In this document: positions 1-4,889 of the stretch, one piece after another
Layout of the letters: every line of letters begins with the position of its first letter
Position numbering within the stretch: the first letter of the stretch is position 1
Assembly (NCBI GenBank): GCA_002502175.1
Contig: DAPQ01000038.1
Coordinates: 1-8,849 of the forward strand
Length of the DNA stretch: 8,849 nucleotides
From: Euryarchaeota archaeon UBA19
Lineage (GTDB): Archaea > Thermoplasmatota > Poseidoniia > Poseidoniales > Thalassarchaeaceae
Reading direction: 5' to 3'
Program-made: the position numbers and the translations under genes
Notes under the pieces: model-generated
Databases searched by the model: none
The model's input: the letters and a program-made list of their open reading frames with translations, nothing else
What the model was told of the DNA's origin: nothing

Positions 1-1
1 G

Positions 2-499
2 GTACCGGATTTCCCAATTGAGGGGATCATGTTCCGGGACATTACACCTGTCTTGTCCGACGGCACCCTCCTCTCTGCTACAACAGATCTGTTCATCCAA
101 AGGATGAATGAAGCCGGTTGGAAACCCGAAGCAATAGTCGGCCCAGAAGCTAGAGGCTTCATCTTCGGGGCTTTACTCGCCGCCGAACTAGGAATCTCAT
201 TTGTTCCAGTTCGAAAACCAGGCAAACTCCCAGCATCTAAGATGAGAGTCGATTACTCTCTCGAGTATGGAACCAACTCATTAGAGATGCACGAGGACGC
301 GTTGAAGCCAGGAGAAAGAGCGGTAATAGTCGACGACCTTCTAGCAACCGGGGGCACGGTAAACGCCTGTATCGAACTCTGCCAGAAAGCAGGAGCAGAA
401 GTAGTCGGCGCCCTATTTGTAATCGAACTTGATGGCTTAGATGGGAAGGGAGCGATCTCACCCATACCTAGCATATCACTATTGGACTTCCCAGCCTAA
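2..499 (+). CDS. apt: Adenine phosphoribosyltransferase, 5'-truncated by window edge
   Basis: This cytosolic purine-salvage enzyme converts adenine and PRPP to AMP and pyrophosphate. The reading frame is open to the left edge: before the first ATG (position 29) the codons read VPDFPIEGI, which with the following MFRDITP matches the conserved N-terminal Apt block (PDFP..GI.FRDITP). The ATG at 29 is therefore internal and the true start lies a few codons outside the window. Counting from that ATG, GPEARGFIFG (38-47) and VPVRKPGKLP (59-68) are the adenine-site and flexible-loop regions, and VIVDDLLATGGT (99-110) is the PRPP-binding signature with both aspartates. The C-terminus is of normal length. 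The next gene begins 60 bases downstream on the same strand with its own ribosome site and no visible promoter, so the two are probably co-transcribed. Only the start is uncertain. Confidence 0.96.
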   Translation, partial: VPDFPIEGIMFRDITPVLSDGTLLSATTDLFIQRMNEAGWKPEAIVGPEARGFIFGALLAAELGISFVPVRKPGKLPASKMRVDYSLEYGTNSLEMHEDALKPGERAVIVDDLLATGGTVNACIELCQKAGAEVVGALFVIELDGLDGKGAISPIPSISLLDFPA

Positions 500-547
500 A
501 TCGGCATCAACGCCCCGATTCTTTCATAGCATCACCGGCTTTGCCAT

Positions 548-553
548 AGGAGG
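548..553 (+). promoter_or_regulatory. Shine-Dalgarno site of the zinc-ribbon gene
   Basis: AGGAGG lies 6 nt before the ATG at 560, an ideal match to the 3' end of 16S rRNA, and fixes that start. No TATA-like element is seen between the apt stop and this site, consistent with translation from an apt-containing transcript. Confidence 0.8.
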
Positions 554-559
554 AATATC

Positions 560-1162
560 ATGGCCGAGAAGTCAGCACCACCCCCTCCTCCACCAAGGAA
601 GGGCGGCGCACCACCACCTCCGCCAAAGAAGCAAGCACCTCCTCCACCCGGCCCTCCGCCAGCGAAGAGGAAAGCGCCTCCTCCACCAAAGAAGGGCAGC
701 GCACCACCACCTCCAAAGCGCAAGAGACCCGCTCCCAAGGGCAAGCGACCCGCACCTCCTGGAAAGAAACCGGCGCCAAAAGGGCGGAAAAAACCCCCTG
801 CAAAGCGCGGGCCGCCTCCAAAGGGCGCACCAAAAGCTCCACCTACAAAGAAGCCCAAGGGCAAACCAAAATCCCGCCCAGCTCCGAAAAAGAAAAAGCG
901 CCGCCGTCTTCGAATTAAATTGGGCCTTCGCGAATCAGAAATTTCAGATGAAAGCGATAGATACCAAGATGAAGTCGGTTGGACTTCAGCGGGTACAATC
1001 TTGGATGATTTGGAAGATACTCGTCCCAAAGAACCAGAGATTATCACTCACCAATGTTCCATGTGTGGTTCAATCTTACAAATACCAAAACCAAAGCGCG
1101 ACCGATACAAGGTACAATGTACATACCCCGAATGTGGACACGCAGACATAATCGGCGTTTGA
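560..1162 (+). CDS. Proline/lysine-rich protein with C-terminal zinc ribbon
   Basis: I do not recognise a named family. The 200-aa protein has three visible parts. Residues 4-124 are low-complexity Pro, Lys, Arg, Ala and Gly with no acidic residue, built from runs such as APPPPPKK and ending in KKKKRRRLRIK; this part should be disordered and strongly positive. Residues 125-160 are acidic (ESEISDESD, LDDLED). Residues 164-197 hold four cysteines, C166-x2-C169-x17-C187-x4-C192, with intervening basic residues (KPKRDRYKVQ), a zinc-ribbon-like layout. The charge pattern suggests binding to nucleic acid or another polyanion, but that is inference. The ATG has a perfect SD. The codons of the repeat region are GC-rich and C-biased compared with neighbours, as a Pro/Lys/Arg repeat would force. 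Its stop is one base from the stop of the convergent permease gene. Confidence in the gene is high, in function very low. Confidence 0.88.
   Translation: MAEKSAPPPPPPRKGGAPPPPPKKQAPPPPGPPPAKRKAPPPPKKGSAPPPPKRKRPAPKGKRPAPPGKKPAPKGRKKPPAKRGPPPKGAPKAPPTKKPKGKPKSRPAPKKKKRRRLRIKLGLRESEISDESDRYQDEVGWTSAGTILDDLEDTRPKEPEIITHQCSMCGSILQIPKPKRDRYKVQCTYPECGHADIIGV
584..714 (+). repeat. Two 38-bp direct repeats inside the Pro-rich region
   Basis: Positions 584-621 and 677-714 are identical at 36 of 38 bases and are spaced 93 bp (31 codons) apart, so the frame is kept. They encode PPPPRKGGAPPPP (residues 9-21) and PPPPKKGSAPPPP (residues 40-52). The nucleotide similarity goes beyond what shared amino acids require, suggesting in-frame duplication within the gene. 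Confidence 0.75.
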
Positions 1163-1169
1163 ATCAAAC
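1157..1169. repeat. 13-bp perfect inverted repeat holding two convergent stop codons
   Basis: GTTTGA-A-TCAAAC has 6-bp arms around a single base. The plus-strand TGA (1160-1162) ends the zinc-ribbon gene and the minus-strand TGA (1166-1164) ends the permease gene. Three of the six paired positions lie outside the stop codons, so the symmetry is not only a by-product of facing stops. No U-rich tract follows, so a terminator role is unproven. Confidence 0.7.
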
Positions 1170-1925
1170 AAGTAGTAGTATCCTGCGAGCCGCAGCGAGT
1201 ATCAATACTACAACAAGAACAATCCTGACAGCTCTCTGTGGGATTAAATCTGCACCTAATCTAGAACCGACAAACCCGCCAATCAGTACCGCAGAACCGA
1301 AGGGGGCCAGAGTATCAGTTTCAACCAACCATTCTCCTGAAAGGTAGGACCCAGTTAGGGCAGCAGCGGAATTAACCCAAATGAACAGAGCCGCGGTAGC
1401 CGCCGCTGCCTTTGGTGTGGCCCATCGCTTCAATAAGAGAAGCGGTGAAAGAAAAATCCCTCCACCAACTCCAACAATTCCACTAACTAAACCGATGCCG
1501 GCACCAGCAGGTACTGCCTGAGAAGTAGGAAGCCTCTCTATAGATGCCTCATCAAATTCAGAATCGGCCTTGAATAATCTAAACGCAGCCCAAACAAGAG
1601 TAATTGATAGCAACGTATCATACAGAGCACCTTCAACCAACAAATATCCTCCAACAAATGCCATGGGTATACTTGCAATTACGAAGAGACCGGTCATTCT
1701 AGGGATGTGATGCCCAGCCCTTTGGTAATGATAGAAAGCAATAGCAGCGACAATTAGATTCAGACTCCATGCGTGTTGCTTCAACCAAAGCTCTTCCATA
1801 GTTGCAAACGAGGTCAAAGAAAGTATTGCCAAATATCCCGAAGCCCCCCCATGACCAACTGAGGAGTAAAGGGTTGCGACCACCAACAAAGCGAGCGCAA
1901 TCAACGCTTCCTCAGTACCCAGCAC
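1164..1925 (-). CDS. TauE/SafE-family membrane permease (putative sulfite/anion exporter)
   Basis: This is a predicted 253-aa integral membrane protein with about eight hydrophobic segments. The family is linked to export of sulfite, sulfoacetate or related organosulfur anions, but substrates are rarely proven. The N-terminal YSSVGHGGASGYLA (20-33) and the second-half GLVSGIVGVGGGIFLSP (145-161) are the two paralogous glycine-rich half-motifs of the family; a soluble loop (about 119-136) separates the halves. The GTG at 1925 is chosen because it gives the usual family length and starts just before the first hydrophobic segment. An open frame continues upstream to 2135, but that part is antisense to conserved moeA codons and looks nothing like a permease. 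No SD precedes the GTG. It diverges from moeA with 50 bases between starts, and its stop is one base from that of the zinc-ribbon gene. Family call strong, substrate unknown, start moderate. Confidence 0.9.
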   Translation of the reverse strand: MLGTEEALIALALLVVATLYSSVGHGGASGYLAILSLTSFATMEELWLKQHAWSLNLIVAAIAFYHYQRAGHHIPRMTGLFVIASIPMAFVGGYLLVEGALYDTLLSITLVWAAFRLFKADSEFDEASIERLPTSQAVPAGAGIGLVSGIVGVGGGIFLSPLLLLKRWATPKAAAATAALFIWVNSAAALTGSYLSGEWLVETDTLAPFGSAVLIGGFVGSRLGADLIPQRAVRIVLVVVLILAAARRILLLV

Positions 1926-1931
1926 GCACTC

Positions 1932-1940
1932 AGGAGGTGG
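1932..1940 (+). promoter_or_regulatory. SD-like sequence upstream of moeA with no standard start after it
   Basis: AGGAGGTGG is the strongest SD-like match in the window (eight bases complementary to the archaeal anti-SD), but no ATG, GTG or TTG follows at a usable distance. An ATA codon at 1943 is in frame with moeA, 5 nt after the GGAGG core. The first moeA ATG is at 1976, 35 nt away. Confidence 0.4.
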
Positions 1941-1975
1941 GAATAACACTTCAACGAGGCGGTGTCTGGCGGACC

Positions 1976-3181
1976 ATGGAGAAGGGCGTCTCTCTCGAGC
2001 GAGCAATCGAATTAGCCCTACAATATCCATTACCAAAACACTCCGAAACCATCTCATTAGATGCTGGAAGAGGGAGAGTCTTAGCGTCGGCATTAGCATC
2101 GAAAGTAGACGATCCTCGCTTCGATAACTCAGCAATGGACGGGTTCGCAGTAATTGCCTCAGATTGCCAAAGCCCTGGTGCTGAATTGACTATTGTTGGA
2201 ACAAGCCAGACAGGAGGAGAGACTCCTCCATCGATAACCTCAGGCCAAGCATGCAGAATCATGACGGGAGCCCCGCTCCCAGAAGGAGCAGATGCAATTG
2301 TAATGGTCGAAGACACCGAAGCGAACCAAGAGCAAGTAACAATCAATGGGCCGGCAAGAACTGGATATATTCGCAAAAGAGCAGAGAATCTCTCGATAGG
2401 ACAAGAAGCACTACCCGCGGGCACTCTACTTTCATCTGCGAGTATTGCATTAGCAGGCACAATGGGGCACGGAGAAGTCGAAGCAATCAAGAAACCAAGA
2501 ATTGCTATCCTATCCACAGGAGACGAGTTAGTTCAACCAGGAAAAGAACTTGCTCCCGGACAAATTTACGAGTCAAATTCTCACGCCCTCGCCTCATTGG
2601 TTGAATCGATGGGCTGCGAAGCCGTAAGACACGAATCGGCGAACGATTCGATGGATGAATTGAGAACAACACTGGACACTCTTTCCACCTTCGATGCGAT
2701 TCTCACTAGCGGAGGAGTTAGTATGGGTGAATGGGATCTTGTTCGGAAAATCATGGAAGAAGAGGGAGACATATCATTCTGGAGAATGAAGCTCAGACCA
2801 GGGGGCCCACCACTATTTGGAACATGGAAAGGAACGCCTCTGTTCGGGCTTCCAGGAAACCCTGTGAGCAGCCTTGTTGTATTCCACGTTCTAGTCGCCC
2901 CTTGGATAGCAAAGGCACTCGGATATCACTCTGAAATGGGCCCAAGACTAAGCCAGAGAGTTTCAGTAAAACTCGAAGAAGACGTTTCAGGCGCACCCGG
3001 AAAACTATGCCTAAGGAGAATCCGAATTAGGTCTGAAAACGGGCAACTACTCGCCACAACCCACACACATCAGGGCAGTGGAAACATGCACAGCATGGTC
3101 GCCCATAACGGCCTCACTCTTCTTCCTCCGGATACTGACGGTAAAGCGGGCGACGTCATAGACGCAATATGGATAATCTAG
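1976..3181 (+). CDS. moeA: Molybdopterin molybdenumtransferase MoeA
   Basis: This 401-aa cytosolic enzyme performs the last common step of molybdenum cofactor synthesis, inserting molybdate (in some archaea possibly tungstate) into adenylylated molybdopterin. Family blocks occur in order: DNSAMDGFAV (50-59, with the catalytic-region Asp55), TGAPLPEGADAIVM (97-110), ILSTGDELV.PG (178-189), GQIYESN (195-201), TSGGVSMGEWD (244-254) in the molybdopterin-binding MoCF_biosynth domain, RPGGPPLFG (274-282) and GLPGNPVSS (291-299). The C-terminal beta-barrel domain IV occupies about 328-401. Length is normal for MoeA (about 400 aa). The ATG at 1976 begins right at the family's usual N-terminus (VSLERAIELAL). 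A GAGGCGGTG sequence 11 nt upstream is a poor SD; a better one at 1932 faces an ATA. No other Moco gene is in view; the divergent neighbour is a TauE/SafE permease. Glp-type paralogues cannot be told apart by sequence. Confidence 0.96.
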   Translation: MEKGVSLERAIELALQYPLPKHSETISLDAGRGRVLASALASKVDDPRFDNSAMDGFAVIASDCQSPGAELTIVGTSQTGGETPPSITSGQACRIMTGAPLPEGADAIVMVEDTEANQEQVTINGPARTGYIRKRAENLSIGQEALPAGTLLSSASIALAGTMGHGEVEAIKKPRIAILSTGDELVQPGKELAPGQIYESNSHALASLVESMGCEAVRHESANDSMDELRTTLDTLSTFDAILTSGGVSMGEWDLVRKIMEEEGDISFWRMKLRPGGPPLFGTWKGTPLFGLPGNPVSSLVVFHVLVAPWIAKALGYHSEMGPRLSQRVSVKLEEDVSGAPGKLCLRRIRIRSENGQLLATTHTHQGSGNMHSMVAHNGLTLLPPDTDGKAGDVIDAIWII

Positions 3182-3188
3182 AGATTAT
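3173..3188. repeat. 16-bp perfect inverted repeat spanning moeA and membrane-protein stops
   Basis: ATAATCT-AG-AGATTAT has 7-bp arms and a 2-base centre. It contains the moeA stop TAG (3179-3181) and the opposing TAA stop (3187-3185 on the minus strand); most of the arms lie in moeA's last codons and the last codons of the opposing gene. Confidence 0.7.
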
Positions 3189-4060
3189 TCACTCAAATAT
3201 TTCTCATTAGATGTATTTTCGATAAACATTCTCAATATTGCAATTCCGATAACTCCACTTAGAGTGAAGAGAATCATTGACGAGACTCCTTCAGACGATA
3301 TTGCCACACGGATTATGACAGTTGAGAGCACGAACCCAGTGTTGCGGGCGAGATTTCCGAAGTCGGTGTAGAACCAATACGAGATAAGTAATATCAGGAT
3401 ATCTGCCAGTATCAGGAAGGTGAAGAAATCAAGGAAAAATATGGCACGATCAACCGAACCTCCCCCCTCTTGTACCGCACTAATCCAGCTTAGCAAAGAT
3501 ATCGCACCAATTACAATGAATACAATCAGCATTATGTTTGCAATAGCCATCTTTGTCGTTATGAAAGCCGTAACATCATCAGACAGAATCTTGTCATCAT
3601 CACCTTTTGAACTGATTTTATGGTAGGTCAATGAAGTGTAGAACAGCGCAAGGAAAGCCGCGCATTCGACCATAAGGAAGCCAACATCATCGTTGATTTC
3701 CCATTCTTCGGAATTTCCAACCTCTGACAATCTCTTGAGTATATCTCGAACGACAAGCAAAGTCGCTATTTCGTATTGCTTTCCGACCGAAGACGAAAAA
3801 GAATCGGGGATTGTTCTAATCAACTGATATACCTCGTACACTAGTAGAATAGAGAAAGGAGTGTATAGTGTCGCAAGTGGTGAATTAACCAGTTCAACCG
3901 AGTCACCGGTAACAGTTATTTGCCCTGAGGCATGTAAGGCCCAAACCACCAAATGGGAAAAAAACCCAAGAACTGCAAATCCAATTGCCGCACGACGAAC
4001 TATATCGTCAGAGCTATCATCCATCAGGGTTGTAAACACCCCTTCCACAGTGTATTTCAC
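3185..4060 (-). CDS. Uncharacterised multi-pass membrane protein
   Basis: I do not recognise this protein. As called it is 291 aa with six or seven hydrophobic segments at about 24-43, 66-83, 126-146, 172-195, 207-230, 240-254 and 259-280. The stretch after segment 2 (TIPDSFSSSVGKQYEIATLL, 83-102, then RDILKRL) is polar and basic and reads like a conserved cytoplasmic element. An acidic loop (SKGDDDKILSDD, 151-162) precedes segment 4. The open frame extends to a TTG at 4114, but a TATA box at 4089-4084 sits about 26.5 nt before a GTG at 4060, the spacing for leaderless archaeal transcription, so GTG 4060 is preferred. An ATG at 4024 (shortening by 12 residues) is the main alternative. The gene diverges from another membrane-protein gene and converges on moeA with 3 bases between stops. 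A channel or transporter role is possible but not shown. Confidence 0.8.
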   Translation of the reverse strand: MKYTVEGVFTTLMDDSSDDIVRRAAIGFAVLGFFSHLVVWALHASGQITVTGDSVELVNSPLATLYTPFSILLVYEVYQLIRTIPDSFSSSVGKQYEIATLLVVRDILKRLSEVGNSEEWEINDDVGFLMVECAAFLALFYTSLTYHKISSKGDDDKILSDDVTAFITTKMAIANIMLIVFIVIGAISLLSWISAVQEGGGSVDRAIFFLDFFTFLILADILILLISYWFYTDFGNLARNTGFVLSTVIIRVAISSEGVSSMILFTLSGVIGIAILRMFIENTSNEKYLSE

Positions 4061-4082
4061 ATCCGAAATCGAAAACCCCTCG

Positions 4083-4091
4083 CATATAATT
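4083..4091 (-). promoter_or_regulatory. TATA box of the minus-strand membrane-protein gene
   Basis: On the minus strand this reads AATTATATG. The TTATAT core is centred at 4086.5, 26.5 nt before position 4060, where an in-frame GTG would be the first transcribed base. Together with a T-rich stretch just upstream (4120-4101 on that strand) this fits an archaeal TBP-dependent promoter of a leaderless mRNA. Confidence 0.55.
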
Positions 4092-4133
4092 GTGAATTTC
4101 GAAAAACAAAACAAACAAAATGTTGATTAAAAA

Positions 4134-4164
4134 CATCACATAATATACTCACCGTCATCACATA
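4134..4164 (+). repeat. Direct repeat of CATCACATA around the promoter
   Basis: Copies lie at 4134-4142 and 4156-4164, 22 bp apart (about two helical turns). The first runs into the TATA box of the downstream gene and the second falls between TATA box and start. The placement would suit a regulator-binding site, but no regulator gene is nearby and this could be chance in AT-rich DNA. Confidence 0.35.
4140..4148 (+). promoter_or_regulatory. TATA box of the 4171 gene (leaderless start)
   Basis: ATAATATAC has an AATATA core centred at 4144.5, 26.5 nt before the A of the ATG at 4171. The distance matches archaeal TATA-to-transcription-start spacing, so the mRNA probably begins at the start codon; no SD precedes it, in agreement. 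Confidence 0.6.
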
Positions 4165-4170
4165 TACATC

Positions 4171-4641
4171 ATGCTTCGATACACATTTGCAGGATTAACA
4201 GTCCCACAGGTGACAGTAATTACTGGGATTTTAATGTCGATCGTTGGACTTACATTCTTCGGTTTTACCGATTATCTAACTGCGTTATTCCCCTCTCTTT
4301 TCGGCATAATACTTGTTGCCAGTGGGACGGTATCGATATACAGGCCAGAGTATAATGCAATATCCATGCACTTCGCAGTATTGGCATCTTTCCTGAGCGC
4401 ACTACTTGGTTTATCCACAGCAATATTTGGCTCGTGGGCGACCACTGTGTCATTGATTGAACAGTTGATGATGAGCTCTCTTGCGACTGCTCACCTAAGC
4501 GTGTGCATAGCAGCCTTCGCCTACGGACGTTCGGATGAAAGCGCAGTAACTCAAGCCTGCGGAGTAAATACGAGCACATCTCTAGAAAAGGCATCTAGCC
4601 CAGTTCCAGCAACAGTAGTAGCAATATCCATGGATCGGTGA
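4171..4641 (+). CDS. Small four-helix membrane protein, uncharacterised
   Basis: This 156-aa protein has four hydrophobic segments at about 14-31, 36-56, 63-86 and 95-118, then a 38-residue polar Ser/Thr/Ala-rich tail. The TALFPSLFGIILVASG block (37-52) and the following MH (66-67) recall uncharacterised small bacterial membrane proteins with a TALIP..FG pattern and a conserved Met-His before helix three; that comparison is from memory and I know no function for them. The ATG is supported by a TATA box at leaderless spacing. The tail has no matching pattern and may be an extension. The TGA stop overlaps the SD/start zone of a 55-aa membrane protein, so the two are likely co-translated. Confidence 0.75.
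   Translation: MLRYTFAGLTVPQVTVITGILMSIVGLTFFGFTDYLTALFPSLFGIILVASGTVSIYRPEYNAISMHFAVLASFLSALLGLSTAIFGSWATTVSLIEQLMMSSLATAHLSVCIAAFAYGRSDESAVTQACGVNTSTSLEKASSPVPATVVAISMDR
4637..4641 (+). promoter_or_regulatory. SD-like GGTGA at the upstream gene's stop
   Basis: GGTGA overlaps the TGA stop (4639-4641) of the four-helix protein and lies 5 nt before the ATG at 4647. The same bases hold an in-frame GTG (4638-4640) giving a GTGA stop/start overlap as an alternative start. Either arrangement implies translational coupling. Confidence 0.5.
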
Positions 4642-4646
4642 AAGAC

Positions 4647-4814
4647 ATGCTCAGTTCCGATATAGTAATCGTATTGTTGGGCACTAGCGTCGTAATCCTA
4701 ACTGCTATCCTAATTAACAGACGACGAAATGCTTCCAAACCATCCTCTAGAGACCCATGGGGGTCCGGAGAAAAGAGTAGAATGAACTCAGATTACATTT
4801 ACATCGATCAATAA
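4647..4814 (+). CDS. 55-aa single-pass membrane protein
   Basis: This short reading frame begins five bases after the upstream stop and runs to TAA at 4812-4814. The product has one hydrophobic helix (about 5-23, SDIVIVLLGTSVVILTAIL), then Arg-Arg-Arg (25-27) and a polar tail ending in aromatic residues (DYIYID). By the positive-inside rule the N-terminus would be outside and the tail cytoplasmic. It may partner the four-helix protein with which it appears coupled. I recognise no family. The start could be the GTG at 4638, adding three residues. Short length leaves some chance that it is spurious, but the membrane-helix-plus-arginines layout, SD and tight spacing favour a real gene. Confidence 0.55.
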   Translation: MLSSDIVIVLLGTSVVILTAILINRRRNASKPSSRDPWGSGEKSRMNSDYIYIDQ

Positions 4815-4876
4815 CCAATTACCTACATTTGCAATACATGAGTTCAAGGACAATCTCTCCCACCGAAGTCCACTGT
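4815..4876 (+). other. Gap before uvrA: no clear promoter
   Basis: These 62 bases hold no convincing TATA box at leaderless spacing from the uvrA start. A 27-codon frame opens at ATG 4838 and ends inside uvrA, but has no SD or recognisable content. uvrA may be read through from the promoter at 4140 or use a weak promoter here. Confidence 0.3.
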
Positions 4877-4884
4877 AGGAGGGG
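4877..4884 (+). promoter_or_regulatory. Shine-Dalgarno site deciding the TTG start of uvrA
   Basis: AGGAGGGG lies 5 nt before TTG at 4890. No in-frame ATG or GTG lies nearby upstream, and the TTG gives a normal UvrA N-terminus, so this SD fixes the unusual start codon. Confidence 0.8.
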
Positions 4885-4889
4885 AAGCA

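Noticed and set aside
1..6. GGTACC at the left edge, considered as a cloning junction
   Set aside because: The bases continue the conserved Apt reading frame (VPDFP), so they are natural coding sequence.
499..520. AATCGG...CCGATT hairpin directly after the apt stop, considered as a terminator
   Set aside because: Only a 6-bp stem with a 10-nt loop and no U-run; archaeal termination is U-tract driven, and the next gene appears to be co-transcribed.
441..1151. Long plus-strand frame overlapping apt and the zinc-ribbon gene, and the minus frame at 532-1047
   Set aside because: Shadows of the C-rich repetitive Pro/Lys codons; they give His- or Gly-rich low complexity with no start signal, whereas the 560 frame has an SD and cysteine motif.
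1926..2135. Upstream extension of the permease frame on the minus strand
   Set aside because: It is antisense to conserved MoeA N-terminal codons, is basic and irregular, and the family normally starts just before the first membrane helix at the GTG 1925.
2795..2825. MoeA RPGGP in place of a KPGKP-like pair of lysines, considered as a sign of lost activity
   Set aside because: This loop varies in the wider MoeA/gephyrin family and every other motif is intact, so it does not argue for inactivation.
4752..4765. GACCC-ATGG-GGGTC hairpin containing CCCATGGG
   Set aside because: A short stem inside the 55-aa gene, with no U-tract and no partner site; likely chance.
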